64,000 nucleotides of DNA from Humidesulfovibrio sp. (GCF_031082295.1 NZ_JAVHLD010000005.1:62001-126000); one strand, 5' to 3'; counted from the first letter of the stretch, positions 37,692-46,422 are shown. Numbers and translations are program-made. Notes: generated from the letters alone by a model not told the origin.

Positions 37692-38621
37692 CTAGTCGGC
37701 CTTTCGTGTCGCGGGCAATTGCTTCACGGCGTCACGCAGGTGGTCTATCCACAGCGCGGCCACAGCGGGGCGGCTGCCCAGGCCGAGCATCTCCGCCCTG
37801 GAGGCGATGCCCGCGGCCCGAAGCCTGGAGGCCCAGGAGTCGGCGTCCGCCCCGGCCATGTCGTTCATGGCGTGGTCGCCGGCGACGCTCATGAGGGGCA
37901 CCAGATGCGCCAGGCGCACGCCCCGGCGCTTCAGCTCGGGCAGCACCTCGTCAAGGCCGGGGGTGCCCTCCACCGTGGCGATGAAGACGCTCTTGTCGCG
38001 CTTCCACAGGGCCAGCTGCAGGGCGGCGTAGGCGGCGTTGGCCGGGTGGTCGGTGCCGTGGCCCATGAGCAGCACGGCCTCGTCCTTCTTGTGCCGGGGC
38101 AGGGCGGCCAGGATGACCTCGGCGGCCTTGGCGATGTCCTCATGGCTGTGGAGCAGCGGGCGGCCAACGCTCACGTGGGCGATGCCCTTGGGCATGGCCT
38201 GGAAGGCCTCCGCCGTGGCCGTGATGTCGGAGAATTCGCGGCCCGGTATGGCGTGCAGGGACTGCACGGCGACCTGGGTGAAGCCCTCGGCGGCCATGTC
38301 GGCCAGGGCCTGTGCCGGGGAGGGCCGGACGATGCCCTGTCTGGCGACCTTGTCGCGGATGATCTTGGACGAATAGGCCAGGCGCACCGGCACGCCGGGG
38401 AAGGCGGCCTCGGCCTCGGCCTTCAGGGCGTCGATGGCCTGCACGGCCTCGGGCACGCTGGTGCCGAAGGCCACCAGCAGGATGCCCCGCTTGTCCGCGG
38501 CCTTGTGCCCGTGCCCGGCCTGGGCGGCGTGCGGCAAGAGCAGGGCCAACGCGAGCAGAACGGAGGCGAGCAGGGCGCAGGAGAGCAGGCGCAGCGCGTG
38601 TGCGGAAACGGATGGACGCAT
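37692..38621 (-). CDS. cbiK: Periplasmic-type sirohydrochlorin cobaltochelatase
   Basis: A 309-residue CbiK with an N-terminal signal peptide (cut near AAQAGHGH), so it is the exported form (CbiK-P) known in D. vulgaris, where it also binds heme. The core starts at GILLVAFGTSVPEA; His residues in VQSLHAIPG and LLMGHGTDHPANAAY are the expected metal/catalytic ligands. Family reaction: insertion of Co(II) into sirohydrochlorin. Having the chelatase outside the cytoplasm beside a B12-type importer suggests a transport-linked or heme/metal role. The ribosome site is GGAGG. It is the first gene after the cobalamin riboswitch. Confidence 0.92.
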   Translation of the reverse strand: MRPSVSAHALRLLSCALLASVLLALALLLPHAAQAGHGHKAADKRGILLVAFGTSVPEAVQAIDALKAEAEAAFPGVPVRLAYSSKIIRDKVARQGIVRPSPAQALADMAAEGFTQVAVQSLHAIPGREFSDITATAEAFQAMPKGIAHVSVGRPLLHSHEDIAKAAEVILAALPRHKKDEAVLLMGHGTDHPANAAYAALQLALWKRDKSVFIATVEGTPGLDEVLPELKRRGVRLAHLVPLMSVAGDHAMNDMAGADADSWASRLRAAGIASRAEMLGLGSRPAVAALWIDHLRDAVKQLPATRKAD

Positions 38622-38660
38622 GAAGGACCTCCAGTGTGGAGGGGCTGGTGCGGGGACAAC

Positions 38661-38697
38661 AAAAAATCCCTTCCCGCGCGGATTGGCGGAAAGGGAT
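38661..38697 (-). terminator. Terminator hairpin of the cobalamin riboswitch
   Basis: Minus strand: ATCCCTTTCCGC pairs with GCGGGAAGGGAT (one mismatch) around an 8-base loop, followed by six T. It lies between the aptamer and the cbiK start, so it is the likely expression platform: ligand binding would favour this terminator. Confidence 0.8.
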
Positions 38698-38764
38698 GCC
38701 CGTATTCGTCCCTGATATGTCCCGTCGGACAAAAGCCCTCGTTGCCGACGAGAAGCAATAGCAA

Positions 38765-38935
38765 ACGTCCGGCAGGTCTTCCGACTCACCCCATCGGCCC
38801 CGGCCTTCCCAGGATATCTCCCAGTGGCGCGCGCGGGGGCCGACTTTTTGCGGGGTTCACGGCGGCGGGTCCGCTCCCGAATTTCACGGGATTCCCTCTT
38901 CGCCCTTTCGGGCACCGAACAAATGGACTGTTAGT
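38765..38935 (-). ncRNA. Cobalamin riboswitch aptamer
   Basis: On the minus strand the leader has the hallmarks of the B12 aptamer in order: a GCCACTGG block, GGGAAGGC, and the B12-box-like GAGTCGGAAGACCTGCC (plus positions 38770-38787). It precedes cbiK and the btuCDF-cbiL genes, the usual targets. The outer limits are estimates. Confidence 0.9.
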
Positions 38936-38987
38936 CTTCGCTGTCGGGGGTGTCAAGCAGGGGAGTCGGGCCGGGTCAAGCGTCGGC

Positions 38988-40667
38988 TCAGCGTGCGTCC
39001 GCCGGGGGCGCAAGGCTGGCCAGCAGCTTCTCGATGTCCAGCACCAGCGCGTCGCTCTCGCCCATCATGCCGAAGCCCAGGATGGGCAGCCCGAAGATCT
39101 CCTGCACCGGCACGGTGAAGCCTGTGACCACGACCTGCTGCTGGCGCAGCACCTCGTCCACCAGCAGCGCGGCGCTGGCGTTGCCCATGCGCACGGTGAC
39201 GATGAGCCCGTTCTCGATGCTGGACTCGGTTTCACTCAGTTCCAGGTGGCGGCACAGGCGCAGCAGGTGGTAGATCTGGCCGCGCACGCTCACCGTCTCG
39301 CCGCCGTCCGGCAGCGCCACGATGTCGCTCTGGCGGGGGGCGAAGATTTCCAGCACGTCGCGTGAGGGCAGGATGAGGGTCTCTGGCCCGACGCGGCAGA
39401 CGAGCGCGTCCACGATGCCCTCGTTCACCGAGCGCGACAGCGGGATGGACAAGGTGAAGGTGGAGCCGCCGGTCGGGCGGTTGGCGATGAGGATGTCGCC
39501 GCCAAGCGTGGTGCGCACGGCGTTGGCCACGGCGTCCATGCCCACGCCGCGCCCGGAGACGTCGGTGACCTTCTCGGCGGTGCTGAAGCCGGAGGCGAGA
39601 ATGAACTGGATGGTTTCCTCTTCGGAGAGTTCCACCCCCGGTTCGATGAGCCCGCGCTCCTCGGCCTTTGCGCGCACGCGCGCGGCGTTGATGCCCCGGC
39701 CGTCGTCGGAGACCTCCACAAAGGCCGTGTCGCCCTTGCGCCAGGCCGTGAGGTTCACGCTGCCGGTTTCGTCCTTGCCAGCCTGGGCGCGCTCCTCGGG
39801 CGCTTCCAGCCCGTGGTCCAGGGCGTTGCGCAGCAGGTGCACCAGCGGCTCGTTCAGGCACTCCACGATGGTCTTGTCGAGGGGCAGTTCGTCGCCGGTG
39901 ATGGTGAACCGAACCTTCTTCTGCATCTTCTGGGCGAGGCTCTGCACGAGGCGGTTCATGGGCAGGAAAATCTGGCGCAGGGGCACCAGGCGGATGGCGT
40001 CCACCTGGGTCTGCAGGCCGGTGATGACCGTGTCGAGCTCGGCCAGGGTGGAGGCCGAGAGGGTGGCCCCCCGCGTGCCGCTCTGGGAGAGCACGGCGAA
40101 GGTGACCATGAGCTTGCCGACCAGCTCGATGAGGCTGTCCAGGCGCTCGGTGGGCACGCGGATGCTTGTGATGCTCTGCTTGGCGCCCTGTCCGGCCTGC
40201 TCGACCTGTTTTTCGGCGTCTTCCAGGGGGGCGTGCTTCAGGTGCTCAAGCTCGTCCGCCTCGGTGGCTGCGCTGCTGACAGCGGGCTTGTGCTCTTGGG
40301 TCAATTCCGGGGCCGTTGCCGACACCGGGGCGGAGGCCGACTCTGGCGCCGCTTCGGGCGTTGGGGCTGGCGCGGGGGCGACAATGGCCGCGCGGGGTTG
40401 GTCAAGCACCCCGGCCAGGGTCAGCAGAAATTTGCGGTGGGCCTCGCAAACGCGCAAGAGCGAAGTGACCAGGCCCTCGTTCACCGGGCTGATGCCGTCG
40501 GCGAACATGTCGAGCAGGGCCGTGAGCTGGGCCGAGGCCAGCTTCAGGTGGGAGATGCCTAAAGTGTCGAGGGCCTCGCGCACGGCCTCGGGACCGGGCT
40601 TGCCTTCCTCAAGCCGGAGGACCTTGTCCTCCATGCCTTCCATGCACTGGTCGACAATATCCCTCAT
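38988..40667 (-). CDS. CheA-like kinase lacking a phosphorylatable HPt domain
   Basis: A 559-residue protein. The first ~90 residues look like the second half of an HPt helical bundle but have no HxxKG site. An Ala/Pro-rich linker (about 95-170), a CheA dimerisation domain (SIRVPTERLDSLIELVGKLM), a CheA HATPase domain (LLRNALDHGLE, DDGRGIN, GRGVGMDAV) and a C-terminal CheW-like domain follow. In CheA the kinase phosphorylates its own P1 His; here that His is on the separate protein encoded just upstream (40664-41392), whose stop overlaps this start by 4 bases. No MCP, CheR or CheB is nearby. Confidence 0.9.
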   Translation of the reverse strand: MRDIVDQCMEGMEDKVLRLEEGKPGPEAVREALDTLGISHLKLASAQLTALLDMFADGISPVNEGLVTSLLRVCEAHRKFLLTLAGVLDQPRAAIVAPAPAPTPEAAPESASAPVSATAPELTQEHKPAVSSAATEADELEHLKHAPLEDAEKQVEQAGQGAKQSITSIRVPTERLDSLIELVGKLMVTFAVLSQSGTRGATLSASTLAELDTVITGLQTQVDAIRLVPLRQIFLPMNRLVQSLAQKMQKKVRFTITGDELPLDKTIVECLNEPLVHLLRNALDHGLEAPEERAQAGKDETGSVNLTAWRKGDTAFVEVSDDGRGINAARVRAKAEERGLIEPGVELSEEETIQFILASGFSTAEKVTDVSGRGVGMDAVANAVRTTLGGDILIANRPTGGSTFTLSIPLSRSVNEGIVDALVCRVGPETLILPSRDVLEIFAPRQSDIVALPDGGETVSVRGQIYHLLRLCRHLELSETESSIENGLIVTVRMGNASAALLVDEVLRQQQVVVTGFTVPVQEIFGLPILGFGMMGESDALVLDIEKLLASLAPPADAR

Positions 40668-41392
40668 GAGGCTTCTCCGGTGGCTGCTTCCGCCTGCATG
40701 ACGGCCAGGACCGTGTCCATGTCGCTGGCGTGGAACGTTTCGCGCGCGGCGCCCGCGAGCCCGCGCACGCTGATGCTCCAGTGTCCGGCCAGGGTGGAGA
40801 TGTCCTCCCAGGCGCTTGAGCCGAAAGTCTTGACCCCGGTCAGGTCCAGCACCACGGGGGTCTCCTGGGGCTGGGTGATGATGGCGCCCACGATCTGGTC
40901 GCGGTGGTGCTTGCGGTGCACGCGCGCGGTCGTGATGCGCACCACGGCGCGTCCGTCCACCTGCTCAACCTTGAGGCAGGACTCGCCAGCAGGACCGGCC
41001 TGGCCCGCTCCGCCGCCGCTGGCAGCCTCAAGCACCTCGCATACCGCGTCCATTTCGGCCTTGTCGGGCGCGCCCAGGTCGCGAATCTGCTCGATGACGG
41101 CGAAGATGGAATTCACGCCGTGCGCGGCAAGGGAGATGTTGTCGGCGCTGTGCGGCAGGCTGCCGGACTGGAGTTTTTTGAGGAAGCTCTCCACCGCGTG
41201 GGTGAAGGAACTGGCGGACTCGAAGCCGGGCATGAACCCGGTGACGCCTTTGATTGTGTGCAGCGGGCGCGAGAGGATCTCGATGCCGCCAGCGACATCG
41301 CCTTCGCTCAGGTGGCCGAGTCCCTCCAGCACCTGCGGGTAATATTTGTCGCTGACTTCAGCGAAAAATTCTTCGGTCAGGGCGTCGCTCAA
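40664..41392 (-). CDS. HPt-STAS two-domain phosphotransfer protein
   Basis: A 242-residue protein. Residues 1-115 form an HPt domain with the phosphoacceptor His45 in PLHTIKGVTGF, as in CheA P1. Residues about 140-242 form a STAS domain (VVLDLTGVKTFGSSAWEDI), like anti-anti-sigma proteins, where Ser can be a phosphorylation site. It starts with TTG at 41392; GGAG lies 5 bases upstream. It is the natural substrate for the CheA-like kinase next to it and would pass phosphate to the CheY-like protein encoded before it. The STAS part hints at control of an anti-sigma or a scaffold (inference). Confidence 0.85.
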   Translation of the reverse strand: MSDALTEEFFAEVSDKYYPQVLEGLGHLSEGDVAGGIEILSRPLHTIKGVTGFMPGFESASSFTHAVESFLKKLQSGSLPHSADNISLAAHGVNSIFAVIEQIRDLGAPDKAEMDAVCEVLEAASGGGAGQAGPAGESCLKVEQVDGRAVVRITTARVHRKHHRDQIVGAIITQPQETPVVLDLTGVKTFGSSAWEDISTLAGHWSISVRGLAGAARETFHASDMDTVLAVMQAEAATGEAS

Positions 41393-41410
41393 AGTCGCTC
41401 CGTTGCTGTC

Positions 41411-41806
41411 CTATTCGATGACAAAGCCAAGCTTCTGAAGTTCTGAGAAGAGCTTGTCCTTGCTCAAGGGCTTGATGATGTAGCCCGACGCCTCCCCGTC
41501 GTGGAAGGAACGGATGACGGTCTTGGCGTCGTCAAGGGCCGTGGTCATGAGCACCTTGACCTGGGGCCGCAGCTTGTTTTCGTGTTCCTTCGCGCGGATC
41601 TGCGTCAGCGCCTCCAGCCCGTCCAGTTCCGGCATCATGATGTCCATGAGGATCAAGTCGTAAGGCTTGCCCTCGTCATGAGCCATTTGGAAGGCTGCGA
41701 CGGCCTCCTTGCCGTTGACGGCGATATCGACCTCGAACAGGGTGCTCAGAAAGGCCGTGAGCACCTTGCGGCCAAGAAATTCGTCTTCGGCGATGAGTGC
41801 GCGCAT
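41411..41806 (-). CDS. CheY-like response regulator
   Basis: A 131-residue receiver-only protein: acidic pair in IAEDEF, Asp55 in LILMDIMMPELDG, Thr/Ala in LMTTALDD and Lys in IIKPLSK. GGAGG lies 7 bases before ATG 41806. It is the first gene of a three-gene unit with the HPt-STAS protein and the CheA-like kinase, and is the expected phosphate acceptor. Its target is unknown; there are no flagellar genes in this window. Confidence 0.9.
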   Translation of the reverse strand: MRALIAEDEFLGRKVLTAFLSTLFEVDIAVNGKEAVAAFQMAHDEGKPYDLILMDIMMPELDGLEALTQIRAKEHENKLRPQVKVLMTTALDDAKTVIRSFHDGEASGYIIKPLSKDKLFSELQKLGFVIE

Positions 41807-41935
41807 ACGTATCCTCCGCTTCGGTGGGTGTTGTAGCAGTACGTAGAATCGCATATTTCCTAGCTAAGTCAACAGGAAATTCGCAGAAAGGTGGGCACTT
41901 GCGCAGGCGGCTTGTTCTCAGGTAGAAGCCCGCCC

Positions 41936-42526
41936 ATGCGAGGATTCATCACACCTGAGCGCACCGAGCGCATCAAAAGCGTGTTGGCCAAGCGCCAGCG
42001 CGACTTCACGCTGGTCATGGACAACATTTGGGACCCGCACAATGTGTCTGCTATTTTGCGTAGTTGCGACGCTTTTGGGCTGTTCCGCGTGCACCTGTAC
42101 TACACCACCGAGAAATGGCCGGAGCTGGGCAAGAAGTCCTCTGCCTCGGCCAAGAAATGGGTGGAGCGCGTGGGCCACACGGACGGGCCTGAGATGCTGG
42201 GGCAGTTCGCGGCCGCCGGGGTCCAGGTCATCCGCACGGGGTTTTCCGAAACGGCCAAGCCGCTGTACGACTTCGACTTCACCAAGCCGACGGCGGTGAT
42301 CCTGTCCAACGAGCACCGGGGCGCGTCGCCCGAGCTTGTGGAGGGCGTGGCGGAGGAACTCTACATCCCCATGCAGGGCATGGTGCAGAGCCTGAACGTG
42401 TCCGTCGCCGCTGCGGTGATTCTCTACGAGGCCTTTTCCCAGCGCCGGCGCGCCGGACTGCTCGACACCCCGGCCTTCAGCCCCGAGGAGCTGGCCGCGC
42501 TGGAACTGGACTGGGCCGACAGGTAG
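41936..42526 (+). CDS. SpoU/TrmH-family RNA 2'-O-methyltransferase
   Basis: A 196-residue SPOUT methylase with the three knot motifs: NVSAILRSCDAFG near residue 36, ILSNEHRGASPELVEG, and IPMQGMVQSLNVSVAAAVILYEA (given in part). This pattern is closest to TrmH, which methylates the ribose of G18 in tRNA. The exact target RNA cannot be proven. The start is the Met before RGFITPERTERI, which matches the TrmH N-terminus. A hairpin terminator follows. Confidence 0.88.
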   Translation: MRGFITPERTERIKSVLAKRQRDFTLVMDNIWDPHNVSAILRSCDAFGLFRVHLYYTTEKWPELGKKSSASAKKWVERVGHTDGPEMLGQFAAAGVQVIRTGFSETAKPLYDFDFTKPTAVILSNEHRGASPELVEGVAEELYIPMQGMVQSLNVSVAAAVILYEAFSQRRRAGLLDTPAFSPEELAALELDWADR

Positions 42527-42568
42527 GCCCGGCCCGGCGTTATCAGAGCCAAACGCTTCAAGAAAAAA

Positions 42569-42617
42569 TAAAGACTGACCGGATCGCGCGCGGCGACCCG
42601 GACAGTCTTTTGTTTTT
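42569..42617. terminator. Bidirectional terminator between the TrmH gene and a small membrane gene
   Basis: AAGACTG (42571-42577) pairs with CAGTCTT (42603-42609), extended by an inner CCGG/CCGG pairing. A T-rich run follows on the plus strand and an A-rich run precedes it, so it can stop transcription from both convergent genes. Confidence 0.75.
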
Positions 42618-42664
42618 CTCTATGGTCAGGCCGGAAGCGGGTTCCGGCATGCAAGCGCGGTGGC

Positions 42665-42808
42665 CTAGTGGTGGCCTTCCGCCTTGCCCTGCTTGATGCG
42701 GATGAGGGCCACGGTGATGATCCAGGCCAGGTAGATGAAGATCAGGGAAACACCGACGGTGCCCTGGGTGGTGCTGTGGGCCATGTCTTTCAAGAGTTCG
42801 CCGAGCAT
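42665..42808 (-). CDS. 47-residue single-span membrane protein
   Basis: A small open frame starting MLGELLKDMAHSTTQ, with one hydrophobic span (VGVSLIFIYLAWIITVALI) and a basic, His-ending tail (RIKQGKAEGHH). GGAGG lies 7 bases before the ATG, and a shared terminator lies about 50 bases after the stop. I do not recognise the family. The shape (short polar start, one span, charged tail) is that of accessory subunits of transporters or oxidoreductases, but no partner gene is adjacent. Confidence 0.7.
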   Translation of the reverse strand: MLGELLKDMAHSTTQGTVGVSLIFIYLAWIITVALIRIKQGKAEGHH

Positions 42809-43035
42809 GTGTGATTCCTCCGTGCGTTCTTTGCCGGGCCTGATGGCCGAAGCGGTTCTATTTCACCGGAATGCCGCAAAATGTCAAGGGGGTTTGCCCC
42901 GGCACGGACAGCGGGGCAGGCATTTGCCGCTCCCTGCCCGTGCGGCCCATGTTTGCGCCGTGCCCGCCCTTGTCAGGCCCGCCCCGCAAGGGATAGATAC
43001 CCCGAAGGCGCCGCTTGCGCCGAAAGGGGACCGCC

Positions 43036-44010
43036 ATGACCGCAAGACCTCGCCTCGTCGTGCTGGACGGCTACACCATGGGCCAGGATGTTTCCTGGCA
43101 GGCCCTGGCCGACCTGGGCCCACTGACCGTGTACGACCGCACGTCGCTGGAGCAGGTGCTGGAGCGCGCGCTTGGGGCGGAGGTGCTCCTCACCAACAAG
43201 ACCGTGCTCGACGCCGCGCTCATCGACGCGCTGCCGGACTTGAAGTGCATCCTGGTGCTGGCCACGGGCTACAACGTGGTGGACATCGCCGCCGCCGCGC
43301 GTCGGGGCATCCCCGTGTGCAACGTGCCGGGGTACTCGCCGCCCTCGGTGGCCCAGCACGTCCTGAGCGTGGTGCTGGAGATGTTCACCCACACCTCGCG
43401 CCACGCCCGCGCCGTGGCCGAAGGCCGCTGGAGCGCCCAGCCCGACTTCTGCTTCTGGGACGCCGCGCCGGTGGAGCTTGCGGGCAAGACCTTCGGCGTG
43501 GTGGGCTTCGGGGCCATCGGGCAAAAGGTGGCGGCCCTGGCCCACGCCTTCGGCATGAACGTGCTGGCCCATGTGCCGCGCCCCAAGCCCGCGCCCGGCT
43601 ACGAGCCCTTCGCCTTCGCCGGGCTGGACGAGCTCTTCGCCAGCGCCGACGTGGTGAGCCTGCACTGCCCGCTCACGGCGGACAACGAGAACATGGTGGA
43701 CGCGCGCCTGCTCGGCCTCATGAAGCCCACCGCCTGCCTGGTGAACACGGCGCGCGGCCAGCTTGTGGACGAGGCCGCCCTGGCCCGGGCCCTCAGCTCC
43801 GGGCAGCTCGGCGGGGCCGCGCTCGACGTGGTCCGCGTGGAGCCCATCCGGCCCGACAACCCGCTGCTCAAAGCCCCCAACTGCCTCATCACCCCGCACG
43901 TGGCCTGGGCCTCGCTGGAGGCGCGCACCCGGCTCATGGCCGGCGTGGCGGCCAACCTCGCTGCCTTCCTGGCAGGGGCGCCCCAGAACGTGGTGAACCG
44001 GGCGTCATAG
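43036..44010 (+). CDS. D-2-hydroxyacid dehydrogenase, hydroxypyruvate reductase type
   Basis: A 324-residue NAD(P)-dependent enzyme. The Rossmann motif is FGVVGFGAIGQKVA near residue 155. Catalytic residues of the family are seen as Arg in VNTARGQLVDE, Glu in RVEPIRPDN and His in ITPHVAWAS. It is close to glycerate dehydrogenase/hydroxypyruvate reductase (HprA), which reduces hydroxypyruvate to D-glycerate; other 2-keto acids are possible. AAAGGGGA precedes the ATG. It could feed the glycerate kinase at 31498. Confidence 0.87.
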   Translation: MTARPRLVVLDGYTMGQDVSWQALADLGPLTVYDRTSLEQVLERALGAEVLLTNKTVLDAALIDALPDLKCILVLATGYNVVDIAAAARRGIPVCNVPGYSPPSVAQHVLSVVLEMFTHTSRHARAVAEGRWSAQPDFCFWDAAPVELAGKTFGVVGFGAIGQKVAALAHAFGMNVLAHVPRPKPAPGYEPFAFAGLDELFASADVVSLHCPLTADNENMVDARLLGLMKPTACLVNTARGQLVDEAALARALSSGQLGGAALDVVRVEPIRPDNPLLKAPNCLITPHVAWASLEARTRLMAGVAANLAAFLAGAPQNVVNRAS

Positions 44011-44138
44011 CCCCGCCGCCGCATCTGGTGCCATGGCTTCATCATTTGACTCGGCCCTTTACACCTCCGCGTTGTTGTGTCATTTGCGACATGTGCCTAA
44101 TTTGGCATAGAACAGTCGAGCCACATCGGAGGACCCTC

Positions 44139-44957
44139 ATGCGCAAACTCATCATCGTCCTGGCCATGCTTTCGGCCTTTGCCTTCGCCAGCACGGCCCT
44201 CGCCGCCGAGGACATCAAGATCGGCACCACCACCAGCACCGCCGACACCGGCCTGCTGGACTACCTTGAGCCCATGGTCCTGAAGGACACGGGGCTTGCC
44301 ATGCGCTGGATCGCCGTGGGCACCGGCAAGGCGCTGGAGCACGGCAAGAACTGCGACGTGGACGTGCTGATGGTCCACGCCCCCGGCGCGGAGAAGAAGT
44401 TCATAGAGGACGGCTTCGGGGTGTCCCGCGCGGAGTTCATGTTCAATGACTTCGTGCTGGTGGGACCGGTGAAGGATCCCGCCAAGATCAAGGGCAGGGG
44501 CGTGGCCGACGCGCTGAAGGCCATCGCCGCCGCCAAGGCCTCCTTCGCCAGCCGTGGCGACGACTCCGGCACCCACAAGATGGAGAAGAACCTCTGGAAG
44601 GTGGCCTCCCTGCCCGTGCCGGACAAGGACTCCTGGTACATCGGCGTGGGCCAGGGCATGCTGGCCACCCTGCGCATCGCCGCCGAGCGCGGGGCCTACA
44701 CCCTGACCGACCGCGGCACCTGGATCAAGTACGAGGCCAAGGACCAGGGCAAGTCCGGCCTGGCCATCCTCTCAGAGGGTGACAAGGCCTTGCTGAACCA
44801 GTACAGCATCATCCAGCTGGCGCCCAAGTGCGTCAAGATCAAGCACGCCGCCGCCAGGAAGCTTGAGGCATGGTTCGTGTCCCCGGCGGGGCAGAAGGCC
44901 ATCGCGTCCTTCAATCTCGAGGGCAAGCAGCTGTTTTTCCCAAACGCCGCCAAGTAG
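44139..44957 (+). CDS. tupA: Tungstate ABC transporter binding protein
   Basis: A 272-residue exported protein (signal cut near ALA-AEDIK). It carries the TupA hallmark TTTSTADTGLLDYL near the mature N-terminus and SRGDDSGTHKMEK later; these Thr/Ser/Arg residues bind the oxyanion in the family. TupA prefers tungstate strongly over molybdate. Desulfovibrio uses tungsten in formate dehydrogenases, which explains the need. GGAGG lies 6 bases before the ATG. It heads the tupABC operon. Confidence 0.92.
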   Translation: MRKLIIVLAMLSAFAFASTALAAEDIKIGTTTSTADTGLLDYLEPMVLKDTGLAMRWIAVGTGKALEHGKNCDVDVLMVHAPGAEKKFIEDGFGVSRAEFMFNDFVLVGPVKDPAKIKGRGVADALKAIAAAKASFASRGDDSGTHKMEKNLWKVASLPVPDKDSWYIGVGQGMLATLRIAAERGAYTLTDRGTWIKYEAKDQGKSGLAILSEGDKALLNQYSIIQLAPKCVKIKHAAARKLEAWFVSPAGQKAIASFNLEGKQLFFPNAAK

Positions 44958-44984
44958 CGGCAGGCCGCCAGCGGGCGGAGGAAC

Positions 44985-45716
44985 ATGGACTACTTCAGTG
45001 AGGGCTTGAGCCAGGCCGTGGCGCTTCTGCTGTCGCTCGACGCCGAGACCTTCTCGGCCGTCGGCGCCACGGCCAGCGTCACGGCCCTGGCGCTCTTCGC
45101 CAGCCTGCTTCTGGGACTGCCCCTGGGATTCGCCCTGGGGCATTTCCGCTTTCCCGGCCGCCGGGCGGCGCGCCTGTTCGTGGACTGGATGCTCTCCCTG
45201 CCCACTGTGGTCATCGGCCTCATCGTCTACGCGCTCCTGACCGCCCGCGGCCCGCTGGGCGAGTGGGGCCTGCTCTTCACCGTGCCGGGCATGGCGCTCG
45301 GCCTCACGCTGCTCGGCCTGCCCATCATCGTCTCCATGACCGCCACGGCGGTGGAGTCAACGGACACGCGCCTGACCGAGACCCTGCTGTCGCTTGGCGC
45401 GGACCGCTGGCAACTGCTGCTGGCCACGCTGGTCGAGGCTCGCTTCGCCATGGCGCTGGCCGCGGCCACGGCCTTCGGCCGCATCGTGAGCGAGGTCGGC
45501 ATCGCCATGATGGTGGGCGGCAACATCAAATGGCAGACGCGCACCATCACCACGGCCATCGCGCTGGAAACCGGCAAGGGCGAGTTCGCCACGGGCATCG
45601 CGCTGGGATTCGTGCTCATGGTCGTGGCCCTGGTGGTGAATCTGCTGGTGGCGCTCCTGCGCGGCAGGTCGAACGGGCGCCAGGGCGGGGCTCAGCCCGG
45701 CGGGGTCAGGCCGTGA
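44985..45716 (+). CDS. tupB: Tungstate ABC transporter permease
   Basis: A 243-residue inner-membrane permease of the MetI/ModB superfamily with about five or six spans. The cytoplasmic EAA-like loop is in ESTDTRLTETLLSLGADRWQ (given in part), and EVGIAMMVGGNI is typical of TupB. It starts 27 bases after tupA with GGAGG, and its stop overlaps the GTG start of tupC. Confidence 0.92.
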   Translation: MDYFSEGLSQAVALLLSLDAETFSAVGATASVTALALFASLLLGLPLGFALGHFRFPGRRAARLFVDWMLSLPTVVIGLIVYALLTARGPLGEWGLLFTVPGMALGLTLLGLPIIVSMTATAVESTDTRLTETLLSLGADRWQLLLATLVEARFAMALAAATAFGRIVSEVGIAMMVGGNIKWQTRTITTAIALETGKGEFATGIALGFVLMVVALVVNLLVALLRGRSNGRQGGAQPGGVRP

Positions 45717-46405
45717 GCGCGCCGCTGTATTCCCTGCGCGGGGTGGTGGTCGGCTACGGCGAGCCTGCCACGGCCAACGCCGTGCTGCACGTGCCGGAGT
45801 TGTCCATCGAGCGCGGGAGCATCCTTGGGCTCGTGGGGCACAACGGCAGCGGCAAGAGTACCCTGCTCAAGCTGCTGGGCTTTCTGCTGGCGCCGAGCGC
45901 GGGCGAACTTTCTTTCGACGGGCGCGTGGTGGACGCCGCGGGCTATCGCGCCGGGCACCTGCTGCGCCGCCGGGCCGTGCTCCTGGGGCAGGACACCTGC
46001 CTCTTGAAGCGGTCGGTGGCGGCCAACGTGGCCTTTGGCCTGAAGCTGCGCGGCCAGCCCGTTTCGCAGGCCGCCCTGGCCGAGGCGCTGGGCCTGGTGG
46101 GGCTTGATTTCGTGGAGTTCGGCCCGCGCTCCTGGCGCGAACTCTCCGGCGGCGAGGCGCGGCGCGTGGCCCTGGCGGCGCGGCTGGCGCTCACGCCCGA
46201 GGCGCTGTTGCTGGACGAGCCCACCACCGGCCTGGACCGCGCGAGCGTCGGCTTCGTGCAGCAGGCCGTGCTGGCCGCCCGCGAGTCGCGCGGGACCACG
46301 CTGGTCATCGCCAGCCACGACGTGGACTGGCTCAAGTCCTGCGCCGACCGGGTGCTGCTGATGGACGAGGGGCGCATTACCGGCGAAATCTTGGGCGAGC
46401 TTTAA
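45713..46405 (+). CDS. tupC: Tungstate ABC transporter ATPase
   Basis: A 230-residue ATPase with Walker A GHNGSGKST, signature LSGGEARR, Walker B LLLDEPTTG and switch His in ASHDVDW. I chose the GTG at 45713, which overlaps the tupB stop (GTGA). The frame is open upstream, but that part lies inside tupB. It energises tungstate uptake by TupAB. Confidence 0.92.
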   Translation: MSAPLYSLRGVVVGYGEPATANAVLHVPELSIERGSILGLVGHNGSGKSTLLKLLGFLLAPSAGELSFDGRVVDAAGYRAGHLLRRRAVLLGQDTCLLKRSVAANVAFGLKLRGQPVSQAALAEALGLVGLDFVEFGPRSWRELSGGEARRVALAARLALTPEALLLDEPTTGLDRASVGFVQQAVLAARESRGTTLVIASHDVDWLKSCADRVLLMDEGRITGEILGEL

Positions 46406-46422
46406 GGCTCGTAAGCTTCCGG

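Noticed and set aside
43036..44010. Glycerate pathway operon with the glycerate kinase at 31498
   Set aside because: The two genes are about 10 kb apart with terminators and opposite-strand operons between them. A metabolic link is possible, but there is no operon.
44011..44138. TGTC-N6-GACA repeat before tupA as a tungstate-responsive operator
   Set aside because: The arms are only four bases and I cannot tie the sequence to a known regulator site, so it is not listed as a feature.
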